DNA of 64,000 nt, from contig NC_068976.1 of assembly GCF_016808095.1 (NCBI RefSeq), positions 34,156,371 through 34,220,370 of the forward strand, written 5' to 3'. The translations under genes and the position numbers were made by a program. This document shows positions 1-9,171 of this stretch, in pieces. Source of the DNA: Vigna angularis. Taxonomy: Eukaryota; Streptophyta; Magnoliopsida; Fabales; Fabaceae. Below the pieces are notes generated by a model. It ran no database searches and was not told where the DNA came from. It was given only the letters and a program-made list of their open reading frames with translations. Position 1 is the first letter of the stretch. The number at the start of each line of letters is the position of its first letter.

Positions 1-270
1 AGTATAGAAGAAAAACCCTAACAATTAATGAAAGAAAGCATATGAATTAAAGAACCAATTAAATACATGAGAGTTTCAAAGGATTATATTGATTCCCCAA
101 CAACAATGAAGGTTTCGTTCACCATAACCATGGTGAAACTAGATGAAATATAATGAAAGAATGAAAGATAGAACCCTAGAATTTGAAGAAAGTGTGATTT
201 TGCTTCGTTTTGCCAAAAGATACTAACCCTAGGTCGACTAAAACCTTATATAGACTCTTAAAGATTACAA
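1..270 (-). repeat. Truncated LTR of element B (left end)
   Basis: This is nearly identical to 16930-17245 of B's 5' LTR, including the inverted repeat around TTCACCATAACCATGGTGAA. Around 270 it breaks off inside LTR sequence and passes straight into ORF2 coding sequence ('taataggcctcatcaatagc'). The 3' end of ORF2, the post-ORF2 region and the first part of the 3' LTR are therefore missing. The LTR continues left beyond the window. Confidence 0.75.
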
Positions 271-278
271 AAAAGTAA

Positions 279-1092
279 TAGGCCTCATCAATAGCTTTCC
301 TAGGCCTCTCAAATGGTGGTGCAGAGATATTCACCCCAACTAGCTCACATAAGTGTGTAATCAAAGAGGATGCCCCATAGGTTCTTTGTTGTTCATAGTG
401 TTTGCACACACCTGTATCTCGTTAGCTATGACCTGACCAATATTAATGCTCATCCCTCTGAGCACACAGTACAAGAGGAGCGCCTTGCTGACATTTATGT
501 CTGAGACATGTTAGCATTGCTGGATGTTGGAATGAGAAAATGTCATCTAATACTTTGCTAGAGGAGTCAAATCAACTATCCTCATGTTCACTACAGCATC
601 ATTCCTGTTTCTCTGAAAGTGTCCACCAGGCACACATAACACACTTTCCACATCATCAAAGTCTGTTGCTTCTTCCATATTGAGAGCAAACTGACACTAC
701 TCACCAACCCATTCAGTATTTAAGAATCTATTAATGGAATTAGGGTCATACCGAATGACATGTCCTCTAACATAGCTTAGATAATCTTCAATAGGATGAT
801 CACCCAACCTTCTTGCATTGGTGTAAAATTATTTCACCATTGCTATGTTAGCTGGTGCGGGGTAAGTGGCCAGTCTCCCCTAGTTCCTGTTCTCCAATTT
901 CTCTCCAATCTGTGGAGCAAAATCAGGGATTAATCCAACCTTCCTCTCCATCAAGAGTCTTCTATCTTGGACAATTTTGAAGTGGCGCTCATGCTTGCGC
1001 GAAAGGAACTTGTTGGCATAAGAGCGTTCTGGTTCCTTATCCTTCCTCTTGGATCCTATAATCTTGATCCTCTTGCCCGATGAGGAGGCCAT
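279..1092 (-). pseudogene. ORF2 of element B, broken ('putative plant transposon protein' type)
   Basis: The ATG at 1092 begins MASSSGKR, as in the intact copy at 30815, and lies 2 nt after a conserved splice acceptor. The N-terminus is basic (GKRIKIIGSKRKDKEPE), consistent with nuclear targeting. The conserved stretch FLSRKHERHF...VQDRRLLMERKVG follows. The frame then meets several in-frame stops (the first ends the open part at 880) and amino-acid changes against the N and G copies, although MEEATDFDDVESVLCVPGGH and PPFERPRKAIDEAYY are still readable. The C-terminal quarter, including the acidic tail, is deleted at the junction with LTR sequence near 275. Function of the family is unknown. 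Confidence 0.75.
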
Positions 1093-1094
1093 CC

Positions 1095-1520
1095 CTACAT
1101 CAAACACCATTCACAAAACCACAAGAAACCTCATTAAGCATTAGTAAACCACAAACAATAACCTAACACCATTCCTAATCACCGCTGAGGACAATCAAAA
1201 CCCCTCAGCTCAACCTGTGCATTCACCAGCAAGCCAAGAAATCACAAAAAATCAACCTGTCAGAATCGTGCTCAGGGGAAATTTCCGCTGAGCGGCGATT
1301 CTGCAGATTTTGCAAAATTGCTTTTAAAACATCCTAATCTCCTCCCACTTGCAATCTTTGTAGTTCCTGACCTAAATCAAGCATTTTAATCGGTTCAAAC
1401 AATAATTAATTCGTCTAATCATGCATAGAAATTAAAATCCCTAAAGAATCATGCTTAAACAACCATGTTCATATCAATTCATGCTTTTAAGAACCCTAGA
1501 ATGAAAATGCTTGAACTTAC
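1095..1520 (-). other. Predicted intron upstream of ORF2, element B
   Basis: On the minus strand a donor CAA|GTAAGT (acttac at 1515-1520) and an acceptor TAG (ct at 1095-1096) bracket 426 nt and place the ORF2 ATG two bases after the acceptor. The same arrangement and similar length occur in N, G and K. The intron contains a CGCTGAGG / CCTCAGC inverted repeat (1183-1209) and a decayed copy of the CCGCTGAGCGG palindrome near 1288. Confidence 0.6.
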
Positions 1521-1529
1521 TTGAGTGGA

Positions 1530-1900
1530 GATGCTAGATGAGTGAAAAATGCTCTAAGAATGTGAACAAATCATCCCCCAACAACAATGCTCACACCAAA
1601 CCCGAAACTTGGATGGAAACTTAGTGCAAAAGTGAGTGGAAGAGAGGTTTTGTGAAGGGGGAAGAAGATAAAAGTGGAGAGAACTCTTGGGAGAGTGCTT
1701 GAGAGTGTGTGAGAAGAGGGAGATCTAAAAATAGAAGCAAAGTCGTACCCTAGGGTATAAAAATACCCTAATGGGCCTAATCCCGTTGAGACCAAATGAG
1801 CCAAACCAGTCCACCCAACTCTACAGTGTTGGCGCTCAACGAAAATTTTCATTGAGCGACATTTGCGACACCTCTTCTCCTTCTTCCTAGCTTGCCCTAG
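1530..1900 (-). promoter_or_regulatory. Putative internal promoter/leader region of element B
   Basis: In sense orientation the region carries degraded CCGCTNAGCGG-like repeats (1826-1862), then the inverted repeat GGGTAT-TTTT-ATACCC (about 1752-1768), then about 200 nt ending at the splice donor. The same order occurs in elements C, A, N and G. I infer a second promoter driving the ORF2 mRNA; there is no transcript evidence. Confidence 0.4.
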
Positions 1901-2017
1901 GTTTTTTATACTCATGCCTCTCACTCAGTCCATGCATTTAGGTTCTCACATCACTCAAACAATCACTCCCTATAATGTATCTAAAGCAGAATCAAAAACA
2001 AACAAACAAAGATAAAG

Positions 2018-2345
2018 TAAATCAACTGGGTTGCCTCCTAGGTAGCACTTGTTTAACGTCACGAGTCTGACCCAAAATCCTCCAGCACCCTTCAATAAGT
2101 GCAAATCTTTCTTACCAAAACCCATCAGTAGGTGTAAACAAACCTAGTATCCTTCAGTAGATACTCAACCACCTAACATCCATCAGTAGATGCTATACCA
2201 TAAAATCTCAAACAACAAAAGTTAATGTCCCAAAGTTTATAAAATTACATTACCAAAATCAAAGAAATTAATGATCTCAAATCACTGAGGTGCCTCCCCT
2301 GTAAGTGCTCTTTTAACGTCATTAGCTTGACCCAATAAAGTTAAA
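2018..2345 (-). repeat. Hairpin-array spacer of element B, flanked by two GGGAGGCAACC motifs
   Basis: Minus-strand copy of the family's spacer. Small hairpins with loop TACTGA(A/T)G lie at about 2085-2200 (for example AGTATC/GATACT stems around 2141-2160). They are bracketed by the two conserved motifs GTGACGTTAAAC...GGGAGGCAACCCAG (about 2025-2065) and its upstream partner (about 2285-2340). Several stems here have decayed. Confidence 0.7.
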
Positions 2346-2429
2346 GTTCCATCTTCAATGTTGGTGTTCCTTTTTCTTTCATCACACCAACTCATCAACT
2401 ACTTCTGGTTCACCCTTTTGACTCTCCTT

Positions 2430-2580
2430 GAATATGGAGCTTCAATTTCTATCACTCCATTATCTTTATAGTCTTTCACAACCCACAACTTGTGCTTGAA
2501 TCTTACTGGTGTACCAAGTTTGAGTTGTTCCTCCATCAAGTCATTATGAACCTTCCTTCCTTTGCCATCTTTTTATTCTT
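2430..2580 (-). pseudogene. Possible pol C-terminal remnant of element B
   Basis: The minus strand reads a short segment with the pattern HNDLMEE-LKLGTPVRFKHKLWVV, then DNGVIEIEAPYSRRVKRV, almost the same as the segment at 57525-57680 in element K. Position (after the protease) and pattern resemble the C-terminal, SH3-like end of a Ty3/gypsy integrase, but this is a weak match made by eye. If correct, reverse transcriptase through the integrase core was deleted and only the tail remains. Confidence 0.3.
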
Positions 2581-2587
2581 CCCTAAC

Positions 2588-2803
2588 CTATGACAAAAAA
2601 CAATTTTTACCTTTGAAGCCCTGCTTTGCAGCTTTTAAACTAGTCAAGGGTGCATCTTTACATGTAGCTTTATGACTAGAATCCTTCTCTTGAATATACT
2701 GCTCCCCTTTGAAGACATTAAAGATCACCTTCTCTCCTCGGTCTTGAAGCACTATCATCCCTTCATCCACATTGATGATTACCTTTGCCGTTTTCATAAA
2801 GGG
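2588..2803 (-). pseudogene. Protease-like domain of element B, 3' part (separated by element C)
   Basis: The minus-strand frame contains PFMKTAKVIINVDEGMIV and then EKVIFNVFK, which matches the continuation of the retropepsin-like domain in element K (about 57262-57350). The 5' part of the domain lies at 14043-14627. The break falls at GRP, exactly where element C inserted with its 5-bp duplication. Translation to the right of 2803 is LTR sequence of element C, not protein. Confidence 0.85.
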
Positions 2804-3113
2804 TGATAACAGTTGAAAAACTGTTATTTTCATGCTTAAAATTGATACTAAAAGCAACCTTTAACACTTAGAAACTAGCTTGAAATCATACTTTTGTTCA
2901 TATTTTTAGAAATAAGAGAGCTGGACAGGTTTATGCTTGATTTCAGTGTTTTATGCAGGTTTTAAGGTGAATTTGGTGAAAGAAGTGAAGAAGGATAGAG
3001 ATGGAATCAGAAAAGACATCAAAAAATGCAAAAGAAGAAGTCGTAACTACCAATCAGCGGCAGTTTACCGCTGAGCGGAACTCAGGAACCCACGTTGGCT
3101 CCGCTGAGGGGTG
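2804..3113 (+). repeat. Left LTR of element C, first part
   Basis: Starts TGATAACAGTTGAAAAACTG after the polymorphic TSD aaggg and corresponds to 12748-13053 of the right LTR. It ends at the duplicated gggtg (3109-3113) made by insertion of element D. It contains decayed CCGCTGAGCGG palindromes. Confidence 0.9.
3109..3113. repeat. Target site duplication of element D (left), gggtg
   Basis: The same five bases follow the other LTR of D at 7649-7653. The uninterrupted homologous site in the right LTR of C (about 13049-13055) has gggtg once. Confidence 0.9.
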
Positions 3114-4191
3114 TGTTAGAATCGCTGCAACGGAATTATTAGCGTGGAACAAACCAAGAGGGGGGGTGAATTGGTTATATACTTTTATTTTGCCTTTTAT
3201 TATTTTTCTCTTAATTTTTCTTACTAAGCAGATAATTAAATATAAATGACAGAGTAAGGGAAAGAGAAAAATTGCACAGGTGATTTTATCCTAGTTCAGA
3301 CAATCGGATCCTACGTCCAGTCGCTTATCTCAACCAAGATAAACCTTTTTCACTAATCACAAAACAGTTACAAATATTAATCACAAAGAAAAACAATTTG
3401 TAAGAGTTTAGAAATACCACCTCTCTTGAAACCACAAGAGATGAACTTACACTTCCTTTGAATCTTCACAAAGGATGACCACCTCCTTCGAATGATTCAC
3501 GAAGGATGATTCTCTTCCAGGCACTTCCTCGGACACACCAAGGATGAACAAGCTATTCCTCTGTCACCGCAGTAGCACTTTAGGACTTTGCAGACAAGAG
3601 TTTCCTTAGCTTCAACAGAGTTCTCAAAGAGTTCAGAGATCTTTAGCACAAGGGAAGAGTTGTTTTTGAGATAAAGAGTGAGCCATTTTATAGACTCAGC
3701 CTAATACCCTTCCATTCTTCGAAAACGGGCCATCTAACGCATTTAATCGATTAACATAAATATTAATCGATTAATAATGAGTACAACGGCTAGTTTTTCA
3801 AATCTGAAACCCCCAACGGCTAGTTTTTCAAATCTGAAACCCCCAACGGCTAGCGTTAATTGATTATTCTCAGGAATAATCGATTAACTAATCGATTATT
3901 ATTAGCTTTAATCGATTATTACAGGGGCAATTGGGTTTTCAGTGTCAGCCTCGTTTTAATCGATTAAAACTGGGTTTAATCGATTAAAACAGCTTGTGGA
4001 TGATTCCCAACAATAAATAAATCAAATATAAATTACAAGAATCAACCCTAATACATATAAGAGCACTATTACATCAACTTTGATTATTATAAAAGCTTTA
4101 TAAACTACAGAGATCTTCAATCTGCCTTTATGGATCTTGACTTGTGCAAATCTGTTCATCATCAAAACTTCATCTTTGATTTTTGCTAACA
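3114..4191 (-). repeat. 3' LTR of element D
   Basis: On the minus strand it runs from TGTTAGCAAAAATC to ...GATTCTAACA. It contains TATAAAA on the minus strand (TTTTATA at 3686-3692), a tandem duplication of a 31-bp unit beginning caacggctag (about 3784-3846), and at least seven copies of the palindromic core AATCGATT or near variants between 3742 and 3985. Confidence 0.92.
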
Positions 4192-4205
4192 TTCTTTCCC
4201 TTTTT
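4192..4205 (-). promoter_or_regulatory. Polypurine tract of element D
   Basis: The minus strand reads AAAAAGGGAAAGAA directly before the TG of the 3' LTR. This is the normal position and composition for the plus-strand primer. Confidence 0.85.
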
Positions 4206-4539
4206 GATGATGATAAAAAATTCCTTTAATTTAAAGCTTTTAGTAATAATCTGGATAAAACACAACTTATGGAAGAAAAAAGTGCATTAGTGAATAAATA
4301 CAAATAAGCAAATAAGCTTTAAACAATTTAAATAAGCAAATAAGCTTTAAACAATTTCTCCCTCTTTTTGATCATAATTAAAAAGTTGTGTTTGATGTTC
4401 TCCCCCTAAGATAATACTTCCCCTTAATAAAGGCATGTATGCATATGAGCTAAAAATATTTCAAATTTAAAGATTCATTCAAACATACACAATAGGACAT
4501 TTAAATAATTTTAGGATAAAGAACTTATAAAACATTGTT

Positions 4540-4747
4540 TAGATCTTCATCTTGAGGATTGTCATCATTCTTCGCTTCATTTGTTGTCTTCTACAAATCT
4601 TCATCATTGCCTGCATGTAATTCAACTGACTCAAGAGGTTTTGCCTCAAGGTCTACAATTTCATCAAAGACAACATGCACACATTCTTCTATTTCAAATG
4701 TTTTCCGATTGAAAACTATATATGCTTTGTATATTAGAAGATATTAA
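4540..4747 (-). pseudogene. Copia pol relic of element D (integrase-RT linker)
   Basis: The minus-strand frame includes KAYIVFNRKTFEIEECVHV followed by VFDE and then an acidic stretch before a stop. This matches the usual copia sequence between integrase and reverse transcriptase ('...YRVYNKRT-x-V-EESIHVVFDE'). Everything between the end of gag (4877) and this piece, and everything downstream of it, is missing. It shows D derives from an autonomous copia element by internal deletion. Confidence 0.65.
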
Positions 4748-4876
4748 AAAAAAATAGTTTCATCGGCCTTGGAATATATTTTTTCTTAAATTTTGTTTTA
4801 AAGAAATTCTAAATATTAAACAATGGGTACCCAACTACTTGTATGGGTCCTTTGGGTTAGATTTAGAAAAAAGAAA

Positions 4877-6535
4877 TCATTTTACAACCCAAACATATCT
4901 ACCACTTGGAACACCATAATGCTTAATTTTACATTTATTTGAAGTATGACCCTTTTTCATACAATAAAAGCATGATACAAAGTTTGTGTTCCTATAAGTT
5001 GTTCCTTTTTCTACCCATGTTCTACGGGTTCTATTTTTATTTTTAATTTTAGGAACATACTTATTTTTAACAACCTTATTTTCATTATTTTTACTACATT
5101 CTCCTAAGGTTGTGTGTTCTAGTAGTTTCTTAAAATTTTCACAAGAAGCACATTCATCACTACTAGTAAATTTACCCTTTTCAAAAAATAACACTTTATT
5201 TTTCAAATCTTTATTTTCTTCAAAAATATTTTCAAAATTTAATTTTAAATTTTTATTTTCTTCAAGAATATTTTCAAAGTCTGATTTCAAATTTTTATTT
5301 TCTTCAGAAATATTTTCAAAATTTAATTTTAAATTTTTGAAATCCTTTTTCAATTTCTTATGAGCTTTATCTAATTTTTCAGATTCTACTATTAAAGCAG
5401 GATAAGTTTCATGCAATTCATCTTCAGTAATTTGACTATAATTATCAGAATCGCTAGATGTACTTACTTGACTTCCAGCGTCGTCGTTCACCACTAAACA
5501 GATATTTGCTTCTTCATCAGATTCGCTCAAATCGGAAATTGTTTCGTTGTCATCGTCCCATGCGATGTAGGCTTTCTTTTTCTTGAAGTTTTTCTTTTCC
5601 TTTAATTCTTCATTCTTTTTTTGATTTGGGCAGTCCGCTTTTAGGTGCCCCCTTTCTCCGCAACCATAACATTTATAGTGTGAGGAAGATCCTTGATTTT
5701 CTTTCTTTTCGAATTTTAATCTTCCTTTGTCTTTTGCTTTCATGAACCTGTTGAGCCTTTTTATCATGAGTCTCAAATTTTCTTCATCTTCTGAATCTTC
5801 ATCTTCCATTTTGCTCTTGCTCTTTTCTACCTCAGATTTCAAGGCTAGACTCTTTTTCTTAGTTTTTGCTTTTGCTTCTTCTTCATCTAGTCTTCCGAGG
5901 TCAAGTTCATGCTCTCTCAACTTTCCAAATAATGCCGCCATAGTCATTGTGTTGAGATTTTGTGACTCCGAGATTGCAGTCACCTTTGGTTGCCACGACC
6001 TGTCTAAAGACTTCAAGATTTTAATGTTAAGTTCATCGGTATCAAATGACTTACCCAGTCCAATGAGATGATTGACAATGTTGGTGAAGCGTTTTTGAAC
6101 GTCTGAAATTGTTCCTCCTTGCTTCATCCGGAACATTTCATACTCTTGGATTAAGGAGTTCTTCCTTGCCCTCTTTACATCATCTGTTCCTTCATGCGTC
6201 ACTCTGAGTACGTCCCACATTTCTTGAGCAGTTTTGCAGACAGAGACCCTGTAGAACTCATCAACAGTCAACGCTGATGCAATGATATTCCGAGCTTTTA
6301 CGTCATTCTGAAATCTTTTCTTTTCTTCAATGGTCCATTGACCACGGGGCTTTGGTTCCTGTGAATTGTTAGTAGGAACAGAAGAGCCAGACGCAATAAC
6401 ATCCCAAATTTCGCAATCAATAGATTCAATAAATATTTGCATTCTTACCTTCCAGAATGCATAGTTCTCACCTGTGAATAGTGGGGGTCTATTGATTGAT
6501 GCACCCTCTGCAAAGGTTTGATGTGATCCTGCCAT
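4877..6535 (-). CDS. gag: Copia-type gag polyprotein, element D
   Basis: 552 codons from the ATG at 6535 (MAGSHQTF); the frame is open upstream only through the PBS, so this ATG is preferred. In order: an N-terminal segment with RPPLFTGENYAFWKVRMQIF (DUF4219/gag-like); a UBN2-type gag core (about residues 80-210, with EMWDVL and the pattern SLIQEYEMFRMKQGGTISD); an acidic/lysine linker; a CCHC zinc knuckle CYGCGERGHLKADC at about 289-302; a coiled coil of 14-residue repeats of the form LKxxFENIxEENKN (about 370-460); and a second knuckle CFYCMKKGHTSNKC at about 522-535. It ends at WVVK-stop, where autonomous relatives read on into pol. It should form the particle and bind RNA. The frame is entirely open, in keeping with the young LTRs. 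Confidence 0.9.
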   Translation of the reverse strand: MAGSHQTFAEGASINRPPLFTGENYAFWKVRMQIFIESIDCEIWDVIASGSSVPTNNSQEPKPRGQWTIEEKKRFQNDVKARNIIASALTVDEFYRVSVCKTAQEMWDVLRVTHEGTDDVKRARKNSLIQEYEMFRMKQGGTISDVQKRFTNIVNHLIGLGKSFDTDELNIKILKSLDRSWQPKVTAISESQNLNTMTMAALFGKLREHELDLGRLDEEEAKAKTKKKSLALKSEVEKSKSKMEDEDSEDEENLRLMIKRLNRFMKAKDKGRLKFEKKENQGSSSHYKCYGCGERGHLKADCPNQKKNEELKEKKNFKKKKAYIAWDDDNETISDLSESDEEANICLVVNDDAGSQVSTSSDSDNYSQITEDELHETYPALIVESEKLDKAHKKLKKDFKNLKLNFENISEENKNLKSDFENILEENKNLKLNFENIFEENKDLKNKVLFFEKGKFTSSDECASCENFKKLLEHTTLGECSKNNENKVVKNKYVPKIKNKNRTRRTWVEKGTTYRNTNFVSCFYCMKKGHTSNKCKIKHYGVPSGRYVWVVK

Positions 6536-6555
6536 TTGAATGACTATCAAAGCAA

Positions 6556-6567
6556 GCTCTGATACCA
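6556..6567 (-). promoter_or_regulatory. Primer-binding site of element D (tRNA-iMet)
   Basis: The minus strand reads TGGTATCAGAGC two bases after the end of the 5' LTR (6570). This is the standard complement of the 3' end of plant initiator tRNA-Met. Confidence 0.92.
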
Positions 6568-6569
6568 AT

Positions 6570-7648
6570 TGTTAGAATCGCTGCAACGGAATTATTAGCG
6601 TGGAACAAACCAAGAGGGGGGGTGAATTGGTTATATACTTTTATTTTGCCTTTTATTATTTTTCTCTTAATTTTTCTTACTGAGCAGATAATTAAATATA
6701 AATGACAGAGTAAGGGAAAGAGAAAAATTGCACAAGTGATTTTATCCTGGTTCAGATCACTCGGATCCTACGTCCAGTCGCTTATCTCAACCAAGATAAA
6801 CCTTTTTCACTAATCACAAAACAGTTACAAATATTAATCACAAAGAAAAACAATTTGTAAGAGTTTAGAAATACCACCTCTCTTGAAACCACAAGAGATG
6901 AACTTACACTTCCTTTGAATCTTCACAAAGGATGACCACCTCCTTCGAATGATTCACGAAGGATGATTCTCTTCCAGGCACTTCCTCGGACACACCAAGG
7001 ATGAACAAGCTATTCCTCTGTCACCGCAGTAGCACTTCAGGACTTTGCAGACAAGAGTTTCCTTAGCTTCAACAGAGTTCTCAAAGAGTTCAGAGATCTT
7101 TAGCACAAGGGAAGAGTTGTTTTTGAGATAAAGAGTGAGCCATTTTATAGACTCAGCCTAATACCCTTCCATTCTTCGAAAACGGGCCATCTAACGCATT
7201 TAATCGATTAACATAAATATTAATCGATTAATAATGAGTACAACGGCTAGTTTTTCAAATCTGAAACCCCCAACGGCTAGTTTTTCAAATCTGAAACCCC
7301 CAACGGCTAGCGTTAATTGATTATTCTCAAGAATAATCGATTAACTAATTGATTATTATTAGCTTTAATCGATTATTACAGGGGCAATTGGGTTTTCAGT
7401 GTCAGCCTCGTTTTAATCGATTAAAACTAGGTTTAATCGATTAAAACAACTTGTGGATGATTTCCAACAGTAAATAAATCAAATATAAATTACAAGAATC
7501 AACCCTAATACATATAAGAGCACTATTACATCAACTTTGATTATTATAAAAGCTTTATAAACTACAGAGATCTTCAATCTGCCTTTATGGATCTTGACTT
7601 GTGCAAATCTGTTCATCATCAAAACTTCATCTTTGATTTTTGCTAATA
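6570..7648 (-). repeat. 5' LTR of element D
   Basis: Nearly identical to 3114-4191. TATAAAA lies on the minus strand (TTTTATA at 7143-7149), so transcription of gag would start leftward from about 7110. It ends TA instead of CA at its outer edge (gctaata against gctaaca in the other LTR), a single change. Confidence 0.92.
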
Positions 7649-8649
7649 GGGTGAAAAGGCCGCTGAGGGGAGGAAAACAACTCACACACTTACCGCTGAG
7701 TGGTAGTTTACCATTGAGCGGCACTATTTTGGGCTTGGGCCCACTTTTCTGTAATATTACGAATAGTATATAAGCTTTAGGTGTTCCTAGGGTTTTTATC
7801 TTTGGCTGGGACGAAGCAAAAACTCTCTTTTCCACCCCTTGAAGGAAGATCTTGGATGCTCAGGCTACCTCTTCACCTTTCTAGGGTTTTATCTTTCATT
7901 CTTTCATTATTGTTCATCTAGTTTCACCATGAATATGGTGAACTAAACCTTGTATTGTTGTTGGGGAATCAATGTAGTCTTGTGAAACTCTCATATATGG
8001 AATTTGTTTTAACCTCTTACTTTAAGACTTATGCTTTCTTTCATCATTAGTTAGGGTTTTTCCTTTTTTCTTAATGCTTGCTTTGTTTAACTCATTCATT
8101 GCCATGATTATTGATTTTGTCGATATGGGAACGTACGGGGAAATCTAGATCCGGGGAATTTCTCCCAATAGCATATTGGTTGCCTTTAAGCTTCTGCACT
8201 TAATAATTAATTACTAGGAATGCTAGGAATTGTATGAACTCGTAATTAAGGATAGGCCTTCTTGCAAGGTGATTTAGAGAGTGACATTAGCATTGATGAA
8301 AAGAATGATGAATTCCTAAAGTATATGAGAGTGGATAAGACGAAATTGATTACCCCAACAACATACTCATCCATCTAATTCATTACGTGTTTGTTTTACT
8401 CTTTTTGCCATTGATCAAACTCATGCATACATGTTTAATTATTGTATTTTGCATTAAAAAAAAACCTACAATCAATCGTGCACAAGTCTTAAATAATCAA
8501 GAAATCATATAGCTAACTAGGCCGTGAGTCCTTTGGGAAAACGATACTTGGTCTTACCTAGTTTTATTACTTGATACGATTCGGTCACACTTGCCGATTG
8601 TTAAACAAGTTTGTTGCGCCGTTTTTCGGTGTTCATAAATTTGTCATCA
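7649..8649 (+). repeat. Left LTR of element C, second part
   Basis: 7649-7653 is the TSD of D. The rest corresponds to 13054-14037. It contains a TATA-like box near 7767, the LTR hairpin with arms TTTCACCAT / ATGGTGAAC (about 7922-7943) and the LTR end GTCATCA. An ORF crossing 7479-7835 on the other strand is a chance frame over two different LTRs. Confidence 0.9.
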
Positions 8650-8655
8650 AGTTTT

Positions 8656-8673
8656 TGGCGCCGTTGTCGGGGA
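8656..8673 (+). promoter_or_regulatory. Primer-binding site of element C (tRNA-Asp type)
   Basis: TGGCGCCGTTGTCGGGGA, six bases after the LTR end. It differs by one base from the Athila/Tat PBS TGGCGCCGTTGCCGGGGA, complementary to the 3' end of tRNA-Asp. Confidence 0.9.
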
Positions 8674-8724
8674 CTCATGGTTTAACTAGTTTATTTGTGT
8701 GATTATTGATTATCTTTGACTTGA

Positions 8725-8965
8725 ATTTTGAATTTTGAAATTTGAATTTCTGTTTTTATTTTCTGTTTTTATTTTTCGGTTATTATTTTATTTTATTTTT
8801 TCAGTTATTATTTTATTTTATTTTATTTTATTTTATTTTCTATTTTTTTCGTTTTTTATTTTATTTTATTTTCTGTTTTTATTTTTCTGTTTTCTATTTT
8901 TATTTTTTTGTTTTTATTCTATCTTCTTATTATCTTTTATATTATTTCTTCTATATCTTTTTGTG
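8725..8965 (+). repeat. TTTTA-rich leader tract of element C
   Basis: About 240 bp of almost pure T/A on the plus strand, dominated by (TTTTA)n and TTTTTCTG runs. Equivalent tracts lie between PBS and gag in N (28527-28790), A (20290-20480), J (49140-49420) and G (38135-38215). Long ORFs of F, Y and L here are composition artefacts. Confidence 0.85.
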
Positions 8966-9171
8966 CTAACAAATTTTTCGAGGGATTTGTTTTCTTGTGT
9001 ATGCAGGAGGCAATTCGAACTAGAAGTATAAGAAAACCTCGGAACCTCTTCTTGAAGGTTTAGACGATAGTAGACAGAGGAGAAGAATCCGTACATCTAG
9101 AGAACTTTTTTCCTCCTCCGGAAATCCTTTTATAACCTTCACCACAAGGTTCTCACCATAGCACTAAGGAG

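Larger units (their letters stand above)
3114..7648 (-). mobile_element. Element D: young Ty1/copia element with gag but no pol
   Basis: The 4,535-bp minus-strand element has LTRs of 1,078 bp (3114-4191) and 1,079 bp (6570-7648) and a perfect 5-bp TSD gggtg. On reading, the LTRs differ at roughly a dozen positions (about 1%), so insertion is recent. The initiator-Met PBS is at 6556-6567 and the polypurine tract at 4192-4205. Coding content is a complete gag and a roughly 60-codon pol relic. Protease, integrase core, reverse transcriptase and RNase H are absent, so D must be mobilised in trans. Confidence 0.93.

Noticed and set aside
3001..3249. 82-codon ORF starting MESEKTSKNAKEE
   Set aside because: It runs from the LTR of C across the insertion site into the LTR of D, so it is a chance fusion of two non-coding LTRs.
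5112..6071. Plus-strand ORFs over the copia gag (5112-5363, 5727-6071)
   Set aside because: Antisense shadows of the clear minus-strand gag with zinc knuckles.
8735..9031. Long F/Y/L-rich ORFs (also 49096-49575 on the minus strand)
   Set aside because: They are translations of (TTTTA)n leader tracts between PBS and gag, occur in several overlapping frames, and have no conserved protein pattern.
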